Shown: piece by piece, positions 1-7,960 of the stretch | How positions within the stretch are numbered: the stretch's first letter is position 1 | Layout: each line of letters opens with the position of its first letter | Source: Mycolicibacterium austroafricanum | GTDB taxonomy: Bacteria > Actinomycetota > Actinomycetes > Mycobacteriales > Mycobacteriaceae | Direction of reading: 5' to 3' | Assembly: GCF_902705885.1 (NCBI RefSeq) | Contig: NZ_CACSIP010000038.1 | Coordinates: 474 to 57,919 of the forward strand | Length of the DNA stretch: 57,446 nucleotides | Position numbers and translations under genes: made by a program | The notes under the pieces: model-generated | The model's database searches: none | What the model saw: the letters and a program-made list of their open reading frames with translations, nothing else | What the model was told of the DNA's origin: nothing

Positions 1-469
1 CGAGCAGGAAACACTGGCTGCCGGGGGTGTGGCCCGGCGTGTGCAGCAGCTCGATGTCGATGTCGCCGACGCTGACCTTGTCGCCGTGCTGGTGTGACGT
101 CAGCTCGCTCAGCGCGATCCCGGTGATCCGCGAGACCCACTCCGCTTCGTGCGCGTTGACGTGGACCGGGACGCTGACGCGTTCCAGCAGCTCAGCGAGT
201 CCCTTGAACTCAAAACCCATCATCGACCCCCCGACGTGGTCGGGGTGGTGATGGGTGACCAGCACGCCCGACAGGTGCATACCGTCCGACTCCAGCGCGT
301 CCACCAGTTCCTGCGCGGCGTAGGCGGGATCCACCACCACGGTGTCGCCGGTCTGCCGGTCGCCGATCAGGTAGGCGAAGTTGCGCATCTGCTGGGCGAT
401 CATGTCTTCGGCCGCGAAATCGCGGCCCGACAGCAGTTGCCTGAAATAGAGGCGGTCCGAGTCAGCCAT
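1..469 (-). CDS. MBL-fold metallo-hydrolase (glyoxalase II-like), 3' end cut by window edge
   Basis: Partial gene read from an ATG at 467-469 leftward off the edge, about 156 codons visible. The protein begins MADSDRLYFRQLLSG and carries THHHPDHVGG, the first zinc-binding motif of the metallo-beta-lactamase fold. At the edge it reaches HTPGSQCFLL, where a second metal-ligand His lies in the family. It resembles the M. tuberculosis protein in the same place (Rv0634c), annotated as a possible glyoxalase II; the substrate is not known from sequence. It is divergent from the tRNA-Thr gene. The C-terminal third lies outside the window, so nothing can be said about the last ligands. Confidence 0.85.
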   Translation of the reverse strand, partial: MADSDRLYFRQLLSGRDFAAEDMIAQQMRNFAYLIGDRQTGDTVVVDPAYAAQELVDALESDGMHLSGVLVTHHHPDHVGGSMMGFEFKGLAELLERVSVPVHVNAHEAEWVSRITGIALSELTSHQHGDKVSVGDIDIELLHTPGHTPGSQCFLL

Positions 470-561
470 GACGACCAGCGTATGCACCCGGCGGCGTCGG
501 TCCGGCGCTCAGGGGCGTCTGCGCGCCCAGGCTACGTCGTGGGCGGGGGATGACCAGCGGT

Positions 562-591
562 TTGGCGTGGCAAACGGTGAGAATGTACCCT
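562..591 (+). promoter_or_regulatory. Probable sigma-A promoter for tRNA-Thr/tRNA-Met/rpmG
   Basis: A -35 like TTGGCG (562-567) and a -10 like TACCCT (586-591) are separated by 18 bp, with the tRNA-Thr gene starting about 50 bp downstream. By eye only; placement fits the M. tuberculosis gene order in which these RNAs are co-oriented with rpmG. Confidence 0.45.
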
Positions 592-644
592 CTTTAAGGC
601 CCATCGCTCGGCGGTGAGCTTCAGTAACCAAGCAAGGCAGCAAT

Positions 645-717
645 GCCCCCTTAGCTCAGTCGGTAGAGCGTTTCCATGGTAAGGAAAAGGTCAACGGTTC
701 GATTCCGTTAGGGGGCT
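645..717 (+). tRNA. thrT: tRNA-Thr (GGT anticodon)
   Basis: Cloverleaf: acceptor GCCCCCT (645-651) pairs with AGGGGGC (710-716), with discriminator T at 717. The anticodon stem TTTCC/GGAAA encloses loop ATGGTAA, giving anticodon GGT (678-680), which reads ACC threonine codons. The T-arm has GGTTCGATTCC. CCA is not encoded. The next gene is tRNA-Met, as in other mycobacteria. Confidence 0.97.
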
Positions 718-787
718 CGGTGGACAGCGGGCGAGCGAAGCGACGGGAGACAAGCTCCCAGCGGTGCGCCGATTCCGTGCCCATCGG

Positions 788-861
788 GGCGGTGTAGCTC
801 AGCTGGTTAGAGCGCACGACTCATAATCGTGAGGTCGGGGGATCGAGCCCCCCCACCGCTA
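788..861 (+). tRNA. metT: tRNA-Met (CAT anticodon, elongator type)
   Basis: Acceptor GGCGGTG (788-794) pairs with CACCGCT (854-860), discriminator A at 861. Stem CACGA/TCGTG holds loop CTCATAA with anticodon CAT (822-824). The first acceptor pair is a G-U pair, not the mismatch typical of initiator tRNA, so it is taken as elongator tRNA-Met. A CAT anticodon could also be lysidine-modified tRNA-Ile, but synteny with metT beside rpmG argues for Met. Confidence 0.93.
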
Positions 862-906
862 CACGCAGTACGAGATCGACCGAGTTTTGAGAAAGAGGCA
901 CCTGAC

Positions 907-1074
907 GTGGCGTCCAGTACAGACGTACGGCCGAAGATCACTTTGGCGTGCGAGGTGTGCAAGCACCGCAACTACATCACGAAGAAGAACCGTCGCAACG
1001 ATCCCGATCGACTCGAGATCAAGAAGTTCTGCCCGAACTGCGGCAAGCACCAGGCCCACAAAGAGTCGCGCTGA
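907..1074 (+). CDS. rpmG: 50S ribosomal protein L33, zinc-binding (C+) form
   Basis: 55 residues from GTG at 907, with a GAAAGAGG-type RBS about 10 bp upstream. The protein is a structural component of the large ribosomal subunit near the E site. It keeps both zinc-ribbon pairs, CEVC and CPNC, so it is the zinc-containing C+ form. Mycobacteria usually also carry a zinc-free paralogue in a zinc-repressed cluster elsewhere; that copy is not in this window. An in-frame upstream extension to 829 overlaps tRNA-Met and is rejected. The gene lies between tRNA-Met and hadA, as in M. tuberculosis (rpmG2). Confidence 0.95.
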   Translation: MASSTDVRPKITLACEVCKHRNYITKKNRRNDPDRLEIKKFCPNCGKHQAHKESR

Positions 1075-1140
1075 GCGGGACCACCGGGCCTCGCCGCCGT
1101 CGATTCACGGTCGCTGAGCTCGACTAGGTAGGTTCATCTC

Positions 1141-1620
1141 GTGTCTTTCCTGGACGACTACGTCGGGTTGCATTTCCGCTTTCCCGACCATTACGTCGTC
1201 GGCCGCGAGAAGATCCGCGAGTACGCCGTGGCGGTCAAGAACGACGACCCCGCGTTTTTCGACGAGAAGGCCGCCGCAGAGCTCGGTTACGACGCGCTGC
1301 TCGCCCCGTTGACGTTCATCTCGGTGTTCGGGTACCAGGCGCAGTCGGCGATGTTCGCCGCCGCCAACATCGGCATCACCGACGCCCAGATCGTGCAGGT
1401 CGACCAGATACTCAAGTACCTCAAGCCGATCAAGGCCGGCGACAAGCTGTATTGCGACGTGTACATCGATTCGATCCGCAAAGCCCACGGCACCGACATC
1501 ATCACCACCAAGAACATCATCAGCAACGCCGACGGCGACATCGTGCAGGAGAGTTACACCACCCTGGCGGGACGTAGCGAAGAAGACGGAAAGAGTGGCT
1601 TCAAAGATGGCACTGCGTGA
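1141..1620 (+). CDS. hadA: (3R)-hydroxyacyl-ACP dehydratase subunit HadA (FAS-II)
   Basis: 159 residues from GTG at 1141. HadA pairs with HadB to form the dehydratase that removes water from beta-hydroxyacyl-ACP during mycolic acid chain elongation in the cytoplasmic FAS-II system. The protein has the single hot-dog MaoC-like fold typical of HadA/HadC and, like them, lacks the catalytic Asp/His pair carried by HadB. Residues near QIVQVDQ and IKAGDKLYCDV match the family. Upstream, TAGGTT (1129-1134) ends six bases before the GTG, so the transcript may be leaderless; a weak GTAGG could alternatively act as RBS. The 3' end overlaps hadB by 14 bp, giving translational coupling. Confidence 0.96.
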   Translation: MSFLDDYVGLHFRFPDHYVVGREKIREYAVAVKNDDPAFFDEKAAAELGYDALLAPLTFISVFGYQAQSAMFAAANIGITDAQIVQVDQILKYLKPIKAGDKLYCDVYIDSIRKAHGTDIITTKNIISNADGDIVQESYTTLAGRSEEDGKSGFKDGTA

Positions 1621-2035
1621 GTTCAGTTCGGTCAAGGTCGGCGATCAGCTGCCCGAGAAGATCATCCCGTTGACCAGGGGCGACCTGGTCAACTATGCAG
1701 GAGTGTCCGGTGACCTCAACCCGATCCACTGGGATGACGAGATCGCCAAGCAGGTCGGCCTGGACACCGCCATCGCCCACGGCATGCTCACGATGGGCCT
1801 CGGCGGCGGCTATGTCACGTCATGGGTCGGTGACCCCGGCGCGGTCACCGAGTACAACGTGCGCTTCACGGCGGTGGTGCCGGTGCCCAACGACGGCACC
1901 GGTGCCGAGATCGTCTTCAACGGACGGGTGAAGTCCGCTGATCCCGAGACGAAGACGATCGTGATCGCGATCAGCGCGACATCCGGCGGCAAGAAGATCT
2001 TCGGCCGCGCGATCGCCAACGCCAAGCTGGCCTGA
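1607..2035 (+). CDS. hadB: (3R)-hydroxyacyl-ACP dehydratase catalytic subunit HadB (FAS-II)
   Basis: 142 residues, equal to the M. tuberculosis protein. The start is the ATG at 1607 (MALREFSSVKVGD) rather than the in-frame ATG at 1595, because 142 residues matches the family. HadB is the catalytic partner shared by HadAB and HadBC. The hydratase motif GDLNPIHWDD carries the catalytic Asp and His, followed by AHGMLTMG. It starts inside the end of hadA and is followed 12 bp later by hadC, so the three form one operon. The HadAB dimer is a known target of thiacetazone and isoxyl in mycobacteria. Confidence 0.97.
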   Translation: MALREFSSVKVGDQLPEKIIPLTRGDLVNYAGVSGDLNPIHWDDEIAKQVGLDTAIAHGMLTMGLGGGYVTSWVGDPGAVTEYNVRFTAVVPVPNDGTGAEIVFNGRVKSADPETKTIVIAISATSGGKKIFGRAIANAKLA

Positions 2036-2047
2036 GCGGGTACCGAC

Positions 2048-2557
2048 ATGGCTCTGAAGACCGATATCCGGGGAATGGTCTGGAAATACCCCGACACCTA
2101 CGTCGTCGGCCGTGAACAGGTCCGGCAGTACGCGAAAGCCGTCAAGGCCAACGACCCGGCATCCCATGACGAGGACGCGGCCGCCGCGCTCGGCCACGAC
2201 GGAATCGTCGCGTCGCCGACCTTCATGTCGATCTTCGCGGTGATGATCCAGAACCACTTCTTCCAGAACGTCGACGTCGGCCTGGAAACGATGCAGATCG
2301 TGCAGGTCGACCAGAAGTTCCTGTTCCACCAGCCGATCAAGGCCGGCGACGAACTCACCGGGACGATGTACATCGAGACGGTGGACGAACGCTTCGGCGC
2401 CGACATCGTCACCACCCGCAACGTCGTCGCGCGGCCGGACGGCGAGGTCGTGATGGAGTCCTACACGACGCTGATGGGCCACGAAGGCGACAACTCGATC
2501 TCGGTGAAGTGGGATCCTGAGACCGGTCAGGTCGTGCGCAAGGCCGCCGGCGAGTAA
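2048..2557 (+). CDS. hadC: (3R)-hydroxyacyl-ACP dehydratase subunit HadC (FAS-II)
   Basis: 169 residues from ATG 2048. It is clearly paralogous to HadA (shared DTYVVGREQVRQYAKAVK-type N-terminus and QIVQVDQKFLFHQPIKAGD), with one hot-dog fold and no HadB-type Asp/His motif. HadC joins HadB in the HadBC dehydratase that acts late in meromycolate elongation. A 12-bp gap from hadB with GAGCGG upstream supports an operon. The gene is followed by about 160 bp of non-coding DNA and tRNA-Trp. Confidence 0.96.
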   Translation: MALKTDIRGMVWKYPDTYVVGREQVRQYAKAVKANDPASHDEDAAAALGHDGIVASPTFMSIFAVMIQNHFFQNVDVGLETMQIVQVDQKFLFHQPIKAGDELTGTMYIETVDERFGADIVTTRNVVARPDGEVVMESYTTLMGHEGDNSISVKWDPETGQVVRKAAGE

Positions 2558-2591
2558 CGGACCAGCCGGGCAGAAACAGGCCTGGACCGGA

Positions 2592-2622
2592 TTAGTAACT
2601 CAGACCGGGGGCACGCTACACT
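2592..2622 (+). promoter_or_regulatory. Possible promoter for tRNA-Trp/secE-nusG
   Basis: TACACT (2617-2622) is a good -10. The best -35 candidate, TTAGTA (2592-2597), is 19 bp away, which is long. It lies about 100 bp before tRNA-Trp. Weak evidence by eye. Confidence 0.35.
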
Positions 2623-2719
2623 CGGTCCTCGGGGTTTTCCCAGTCCAGCGCGCTGTCCGTCGGCCTAGATCGACCGAACGGGGAGCGCGCGAATTGTGTG
2701 GGCCCCTGACCCGCTATGA

Positions 2720-2792
<73 letters not shown>

Positions 2793-2865
2793 CAACTGAA
2801 TAGTCGACAAGTGCACACTGGAAGGTGAGCACACGAGACCACACGAGCAGAAAAGGAAGCATGCG

Positions 2866-3306
2866 GTGAGCGACGAGCGCGAAGGTGCCGGCTCCGCAGA
2901 CACCGGCGCCGAGCCTGACAGCGGGCATACGGCGGTCGTGACGCGGCCGCCGCGGCCCACCGGCAAGCGGTCGCGGCGCGGTGCGGTTACCGAATCCCAG
3001 GAAGCCGACTCCGACGAGGCTCCGGAGACGGACAGCTCGGGCGGCGGCGACGACGGTGGCAGCAAGGGTGGTGGCCCCAAGAAGACCGCCAGGAGGCCCA
3101 AGGACGGGCCGTCACGCAACCCCTTCGCCTTCGTCCTGAACTACCTGCAGGAAGTCATCGGCGAGCTGCGCAAGGTCATCTGGCCGAACCGCAAGCAGAT
3201 GGTCACCTACACCACGGTCGTGCTGCTGTTCCTTGCGTTCATGGTGGCGCTGATCGGATTCACCGACTTGGGGCTGGCCAGGCTCGTGATGATGGTGTTC
3301 GGCTGA
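2866..3306 (+). CDS. secE: Preprotein translocase subunit SecE
   Basis: 146 residues from GTG 2866, with RBS AAAAGGAAG upstream. The ATG at 2861 is out of frame and stops at once. SecE stabilises SecY in the protein-export channel of the inner membrane. Residues 1-80 are a hydrophilic, Gly/Ser/Asp-rich extension common in mycobacteria. The conserved core follows (amphipathic FLQEV-like helix with GELRKVIWPNRKQM), then one membrane segment (TTVVLLFLAFMVALIGF) near the C-terminus. nusG follows 49 bp downstream. Confidence 0.96.
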   Translation: MSDEREGAGSADTGAEPDSGHTAVVTRPPRPTGKRSRRGAVTESQEADSDEAPETDSSGGGDDGGSKGGGPKKTARRPKDGPSRNPFAFVLNYLQEVIGELRKVIWPNRKQMVTYTTVVLLFLAFMVALIGFTDLGLARLVMMVFG

Positions 3307-3355
3307 CCCTGACGGGTCGGCGAGCACTGACAGTGAAATTGAGAGAGGACTACAC

Positions 3356-4138
3356 GTGACTAGCTTCGACGGCGAAACGCCTTCGGGTGACACCGTCGAC
3401 ACCATCGAGGTCGACGAGGCCAACGTTGGGGCCGACGCCGAGCCCGATTCGGGGGCCGAGGGTGCCGGCGACGAGAGCGCGCCCGCCGACGCGGCTCCGG
3501 CCCCGGAGGAGGACGAGGACCCGGCCGTCGCCCTGAAGAAGGAGCTGCGCCTCAAGCCGGGTGAGTGGTATGTCATCCACTCCTACGCCGGCTACGAGAA
3601 CAAGGTGAAGGCCAACCTCGAGACCCGCGTGCAGAACCTCGACGTCGGGGATTACATCTTCCAGGTGGAGGTGCCCACCGAAGAGGTCACCGAGATCAAG
3701 AACGGGCAGCGTAAGCAGGTCAACCGCAAGGTGCTGCCGGGCTACATCCTGGTCCGCATGGAACTCAACGACGAATCGTGGGGCGCGGTGCGCAACACCC
3801 CCGGTGTGACGGGCTTCGTCGGTGCCACCTCGCGGCCGTCGCCGCTGTCGCTCGACGACGTGGTGAAATTCCTGCTCCCGCCGGCAGCGGCGAAGAAGCC
3901 CGGAAAGGTCTCGTCGACCTCCGCGGCCGCCGCCGAGATCGGCGCAGACGAGCGTCCGGCCATCGAGGTCGACTTCGAGGTCGGCGAATCGGTCACCGTC
4001 ATGGACGGTCCGTTCGCGACGTTGCCGGCATCGATCAGCGAGGTCAACGCCGAACAGCAGAAGCTCAAGGTGCTGGTGTCCATCTTCGGCCGCGAGACAC
4101 CCGTCGAACTGACCTTCACCCAGGTCGCCAAGATCTAG
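3356..4138 (+). CDS. nusG: Transcription termination/antitermination protein NusG
   Basis: 260 residues from GTG 3356, with RBS GAGAGGAC. NusG binds the clamp of RNA polymerase, controls pausing and links it to ribosomes and Rho. An acidic, Ala/Glu/Asp-rich N-terminal extension of about 60 residues precedes the NGN domain, which starts at EWYVIHSYAGYENKVK and includes NRKVLPGYILVRMEL. A Ser/Ala-rich linker leads to the KOW domain (VGESVTVMDGPFA to the C-terminus). The extension makes it longer than the roughly 180-residue E. coli protein, as usual in actinobacteria. Operon with secE and rplK. Confidence 0.97.
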   Translation: MTSFDGETPSGDTVDTIEVDEANVGADAEPDSGAEGAGDESAPADAAPAPEEDEDPAVALKKELRLKPGEWYVIHSYAGYENKVKANLETRVQNLDVGDYIFQVEVPTEEVTEIKNGQRKQVNRKVLPGYILVRMELNDESWGAVRNTPGVTGFVGATSRPSPLSLDDVVKFLLPPAAAKKPGKVSSTSAAAAEIGADERPAIEVDFEVGESVTVMDGPFATLPASISEVNAEQQKLKVLVSIFGRETPVELTFTQVAKI

Positions 4139-4194
4139 TCGGGCCACAGCGCCCTTCTCCAGAACCCGAGAACAGAAAAGGAACACCACAGAGC

Positions 4195-4623
4195 ATGGCC
4201 CCGAAGAAGAAGGTCACCGGGCTGATCAAGCTGCAGATCCAGGCCGGGCAGGCCAACCCCGCCCCGCCGGTAGGTCCTGCGCTCGGCCAGCACGGTGTCA
4301 ACATCATGGAGTTCTGCAAGGCGTACAACGCCGCGACCGAGTCGCAGCGCGGCAACGTCATCCCCGTGGAGATCACCGTCTACGAGGACCGCAGCTTCAC
4401 GTTCGCGTTGAAGACCCCGCCCGCCGCGAAGCTGCTGCTCAAGGCGGCCGGTGTGCAGAAGGGGTCCGGTGAGCCGCACAAGACCAAGGTCGCGAAGGTG
4501 ACCTGGGATCAGGTGCGCGAGATCGCCGAGACCAAGAAGGAAGACCTCAACGCCAACGACATCGATCAGGCGGCCAAGATCATCGCCGGCACCGCCCGGT
4601 CGATGGGGATCACCGTCGAATAG
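4195..4623 (+). CDS. rplK: 50S ribosomal protein L11
   Basis: 142 residues from ATG 4195, preceded by AAAAGGAAC. L11 binds the GTPase-associated region of 23S rRNA and, with L10-L12, supports factor binding and RelA activation. The N-terminal domain shows IKLQIQAGQANPAPPVGPALGQ with the hinge prolines; the C-terminal RNA-binding domain includes GSGEPHKTKVAKV. Length equals the family norm. It is preceded by nusG (56 bp) and separated from rplA by 137 bp containing a nested inverted repeat. Confidence 0.98.
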   Translation: MAPKKKVTGLIKLQIQAGQANPAPPVGPALGQHGVNIMEFCKAYNAATESQRGNVIPVEITVYEDRSFTFALKTPPAAKLLLKAAGVQKGSGEPHKTKVAKVTWDQVREIAETKKEDLNANDIDQAAKIIAGTARSMGITVE

Positions 4624-4635
4624 TCGGTGATCTCC

Positions 4636-4696
4636 GTTGAGACTGCACTGAGGGCCACAAAGTCCGAGTGTGGACTGTCGTGAGCGCAGTCTCAAC
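4636..4696. repeat. Nested inverted repeat between rplK and rplA
   Basis: The outer arms GTTGAGACTGC (4636-4646) and GCAGTCTCAAC (4686-4696) are perfect 11-bp complements. An inner hairpin AGTCC (4661-4665)/GGACT (4672-4676) lies between them. It could be an RNA structure in the rplKA mRNA (L1 or processing control), an attenuator, or a dispersed intergenic palindrome. There is no T-run, so it is not a classical terminator. Confidence 0.6.
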
Positions 4697-4760
4697 TCAA
4701 TGATCCCGTGGGAGGGCCAGCTCCGGCCCGTCAACCACAACTTCTAACCAGGAGACAATG

Positions 4761-5468
4761 ATGAGCAAGAACAGCAAGGCATTCCGCGAAGCGGAGGAGA
4801 AGGTCGACAAGGACCGGCTGTACACGCCGCTGGAGGCCGCGAAGCTGGCCAAAGAGACATCGTCGAAGAAGCAGGACGCCACCGTCGAGGTCGCGATCCG
4901 GCTCGGTGTCGATCCGCGTAAGGCCGACCAGATGGTGCGCGGCACCGTGAACCTTCCGCACGGCACCGGCAAGACCGCCCGCGTCGCGGTGTTTGCTGTC
5001 GGTGACAAGGCCGAGGCCGCCGAAGCCGCGGGTGCTGACATCGTCGGCAGCGACGACCTGATCGAGAAGATCCAGGGCGGGTTCCTGGACTTCGACGCCG
5101 CGATCGCGACGCCGGACCAGATGGCCAAGGTCGGACGGATCGCCCGTATCCTCGGCCCCCGCGGGCTGATGCCGAACCCGAAGACCGGCACCGTCACCCC
5201 CGATGTGGCCAAGGCCGTGTCGGACATCAAGGGCGGCAAGATCAACTTCCGCGTCGACAAGCAGGCCAACCTGCACTTCGTGATCGGCAAGGCCTCGTTC
5301 GACGAGAAGTCGCTGGTCGAGAACTACGGCGCGGCGCTCGACGAGATCCTGCGTGCCAAGCCGTCGTCGTCGAAGGGGCGCTACCTGAAGAAGGTCGTCG
5401 TCTCGACCACCACCGGACCGGGCATCCCGGTGGACCCGGCGGTGACCCGGAATTTCGCGGAGGCGTAG
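4761..5468 (+). CDS. rplA: 50S ribosomal protein L1
   Basis: 235 residues. Two adjacent ATGs (4758 and 4761) are possible; 4761 is preferred because the spacing to GGAG (4751-4754) is six bases and the length then equals the M. tuberculosis protein. L1 forms the mobile stalk next to the E site and in many bacteria represses its own mRNA. Signature stretches are GPRGLMPNPKTGTVT and KGGKINFRVDKQANLH. It is the last gene of the secE-nusG-rplK-rplA group and is followed 22 bp later by a strong terminator. Confidence 0.97.
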   Translation: MSKNSKAFREAEEKVDKDRLYTPLEAAKLAKETSSKKQDATVEVAIRLGVDPRKADQMVRGTVNLPHGTGKTARVAVFAVGDKAEAAEAAGADIVGSDDLIEKIQGGFLDFDAAIATPDQMAKVGRIARILGPRGLMPNPKTGTVTPDVAKAVSDIKGGKINFRVDKQANLHFVIGKASFDEKSLVENYGAALDEILRAKPSSSKGRYLKKVVVSTTTGPGIPVDPAVTRNFAEA

Positions 5469-5490
5469 GCGCCAGCCGGAGCCAGGCAAT

Positions 5491-5525
5491 AGAGAAACCC
5501 CGCACCCACGGTGCGGGGTTTCTCT
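5491..5525. terminator. Intrinsic terminator after rplA (16-bp perfect stem)
   Basis: AGAGAAACCCCGCACC (5491-5506) and its exact complement (5510-5525) enclose a 3-base loop CAC. Both flanks are A/T-biased, so it can end transcription from rplA and possibly from the opposing strand. Confidence 0.9.
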
Positions 5526-5935
5526 TTGCTGCGGTTGTCGGGAGTGCTTCTCGGTCGCCGCATATCTCCGGCCCCGCTGATCCCACCGCCCCCCACGAAC
5601 AGTGGTTCAGCATCAGGTCAGAGGATCGACGCTCGTATCCCCCATCTGAACCCGATGCGTGGTGGCCGAGAAGCACCCCTGCAGCAACATAACATTTTGG
5701 GGGTCAGTTGGTGACGCCAACGATGATTATCGTCGGTGAAATTACTGCGTCGCCGGCTGTTGCTGCGGTTTCGTCGTCCGCCCGGTGTGGTCAATTCCGG
5801 TTGCCGGGTGCCTTCCCGCAGCCGAGTTGCTACCGATAGCAAACACTTTCCGAGCCGTCGCCAGTGTATTTCCTCGGCTGTCGCGTCGCGACGTCGTGAT
5901 CCGGCAATCTGAGCTGCGGGGGCCGGAAGGGAACG
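5526..5935. other. 410-bp gap between convergent rplA and mmaA4-like genes
   Basis: No credible coding region was found: the open frames here have poor composition and no RBS. Two small perfect inverted repeats are visible: ACGAT/ATCGT (5720-5724 and 5729-5733) and TTGCTA/TAGCAA (5827-5832 and 5837-5842). The stretch 5690-5870 is less GC-rich than its surroundings. It could hold a small RNA, but nothing in the sequence proves it. Confidence 0.4.
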
Positions 5936-6832
5936 TCAGGCGGCGAGGCCGGGCTTCAGGTAGGTGACGAGGCTGACGTCGATGCTCTCGTCGATGAAGT
6001 AATACTGGCAGCCGGTCAGGTACTTCATGTAGCGGTGGTAGTTCTCCTCGTCGGTGGCCGCGATCGCCTCGTCCTTGGCGGCCTCGAGTCGGCTCGCCCA
6101 GATGCCCAACGTCTTGATGTAGTGGTTACGCAGGGACATGGTCTCGGGCACCACGAAGCCGGCCTTCTCGCCGTGCTCGACCATCATCTGCGTGGTCGGC
6201 ACCCGGCCGCCGGGGAAGATCTCGGTGATCATGAACTTGACGAATCGGGCCAACTCGAAGGTCAGCTTCTTGCCGCGCTCGGCGAGGTCGTACGGGTGAT
6301 AGCCGACGCTGCTCTGGATCGTCATCCGGCCGTCCTCCGGCAGGATCTCGAAACACGTCTTGAAGAAGTCGTCCCAGCGGTCCTTGCCGAAGTGCTCGAA
6401 CGCCTCGATCGACACGATCCGGTCGACGGGGCTGTGGAACTGCTCCCAACCCTCCAGTCGCACGTCGAAGGTGCGCTCGGAGTCGACCTTGCTCAGCAGT
6501 TGGTTGCAGTAGGCCTGCTGGTTCTTGCTCAGGGTCAGGCCGATGACGTTGACGTCGTATTTCTCCATGGCGCGCTGCATCGTCAGGCCCCAGCCGCAGC
6601 CGACCTCCAGCAACGTCATCCCGGGCTTGAGGTCCAACCGGTCGAGATGCTGGTCGACGTTGGCGACCTGCGCCTCCGACAGCGTCGCATTGGGGCCGGT
6701 GAAGAAGGCGCAGCTGTACTTACGGGTCGGATCCTGGAAGACGCCGAAGAAGTCGTCGGACAGGTCGTAGTGAGCCTGGATGTCCTCGAAGTGAGGCGTC
6801 ATATCCTTGGTGCCGGTGGATTGATCAGACAT
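5936..6832 (-). CDS. mmaA4: Mycolic acid methyltransferase, MmaA4 (Hma)-like
   Basis: 298 residues from ATG 6832, with AAGGAAAAC before the start. It is a SAM-dependent methyltransferase of the cyclopropane-fatty-acid synthase family. In M. tuberculosis MmaA4 adds a methyl and hydroxyl at the distal double bond of meromycolate, the entry to oxygenated mycolates. The SAM-binding motif LLEVGCGWG and the catalytic-region motif SIEAFEHFG are present. Close matches to MmaA4 include GKKLTFELARF and MMVEHGEKAGF, and the C-terminus SLVTYLKPG is typical of that subgroup. A 136-bp gap separates it from the second methyltransferase upstream. Product specificity is inferred from resemblance. Confidence 0.88.
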   Translation of the reverse strand: MSDQSTGTKDMTPHFEDIQAHYDLSDDFFGVFQDPTRKYSCAFFTGPNATLSEAQVANVDQHLDRLDLKPGMTLLEVGCGWGLTMQRAMEKYDVNVIGLTLSKNQQAYCNQLLSKVDSERTFDVRLEGWEQFHSPVDRIVSIEAFEHFGKDRWDDFFKTCFEILPEDGRMTIQSSVGYHPYDLAERGKKLTFELARFVKFMITEIFPGGRVPTTQMMVEHGEKAGFVVPETMSLRNHYIKTLGIWASRLEAAKDEAIAATDEENYHRYMKYLTGCQYYFIDESIDVSLVTYLKPGLAA

Positions 6833-6968
6833 GTTTTCCTTGCTCCGCTAGCCGACGATGTGGAGTGACCGTACCGAAAGCACGGCTCGACTTTCTGCAA
6901 ACACGCGCTCTGAAGCGTCAACCCTAGCGTTCGGGCGGTGCGCCGATCCAATCCGTCCCGGGGCCGTA

Positions 6969-7850
6969 CTACTTGGCGAGGGTGAACTGGTTGACGTCGA
7001 TGTAGCCGACCCGGAACCCCTCGGCGCAACCGGTGAGGTAGTGCATGTACCGCTCGTAGACCTCTTCGGACTGCACGGCGATCGCCTCGTCCTTGTGGGC
7101 CTCCAGTGCCGCGGCCCACAGGTCCAGCGTGCGGGCATAGTGCGGTTGCAGCGACTGCGTGCGGGTCAGCTCGAAGCCAGGCTTGGCGGCGTGCTCGCCG
7201 ACCAGCTCGATCGTCGGCAGGTATCCGCCCGGGAAGATCTCGGTGAGGATGAACTTGACGAACTTGGCCACCGAGATGGTCAGCGGCATACCGCGCTCGG
7301 TCATCTGCGGCAGTGTCAGCGCGGTGATGGTGTGCAGCAGCATCACACCGTCGTCGGGAAGCGCTCTGTAGGCCATCGCGAAGAAGTCGTCCCAGCGGTC
7401 CCGGCCGAAGTGTTCGAACGCCCCGATCGAGACGATGCGGTCGACGGGCTGGTCGAACTGCTCCCAGCCCTGCAACAGCACCTGCTTGGAGCGGGTGTTA
7501 CCCATCTCGTCCGACGCGGCGAAGACGTTCTCTACGTGCGCCTTCTGGTTCTCGCTCAGGGTCAGGCCGATCACGTTGACGTCATAGCGCTCGACGGCCC
7601 GCATCATGGTGGAGCCCCAGCCACAGCCGATGTCGAGCAGCGTCATCCCCGGCTGGAGGCCGAGCTTGCCCAGCGCCAGGTCGACTTTCGCCAGCTGGGC
7701 CTCTTCGAGGGTCATGTCATCGCGTTCGAAGTATGCGCAGCTGTAGGTCTGAGACGGGTCCAGGAACAACCTGAAGAATTCGTCGGACAGGTCGTAGTGG
7801 GCCTGGACGTCTTCGAAGTGTGGTTTCAGTTTGCGCTTGGAGGAGGCCAT
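6969..7850 (-). CDS. Cyclopropane mycolic acid synthase, MmaA2/CmaA-like
   Basis: 293 residues from ATG 7850 (MASSKRKLKPHFED), with AAGGAAG about 10 bp upstream; an upstream ATG at 7907 has no RBS and is less likely. SAM-binding motif LLDIGCGWG. SIGAFEHFG matches MmaA2/CmaA1 (cis-cyclopropanation) rather than the SIEAFEHFG seen in MmaA4. The C-terminus GYIDVNQFTLAK is shared with MmaA2 and MmaA3. It probably acts on double bonds of FAS-II-derived meromycolates. It is about 45% like its neighbour by eye, so the pair is an old tandem duplication. M. tuberculosis has four genes here; only two are present. Confidence 0.85.
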   Translation of the reverse strand: MASSKRKLKPHFEDVQAHYDLSDEFFRLFLDPSQTYSCAYFERDDMTLEEAQLAKVDLALGKLGLQPGMTLLDIGCGWGSTMMRAVERYDVNVIGLTLSENQKAHVENVFAASDEMGNTRSKQVLLQGWEQFDQPVDRIVSIGAFEHFGRDRWDDFFAMAYRALPDDGVMLLHTITALTLPQMTERGMPLTISVAKFVKFILTEIFPGGYLPTIELVGEHAAKPGFELTRTQSLQPHYARTLDLWAAALEAHKDEAIAVQSEEVYERYMHYLTGCAEGFRVGYIDVNQFTLAK

Positions 7851-7960
7851 GGGCGGTTGGTCTTCCTTGGGCACTGCCCGAAGAGGGTCTTCTGAAACGG
7901 CGGTCATGTGCCCGATGGGAATGCTACGTGCTTTCTGAGCTGTGCGAATTGACGTGAAGG

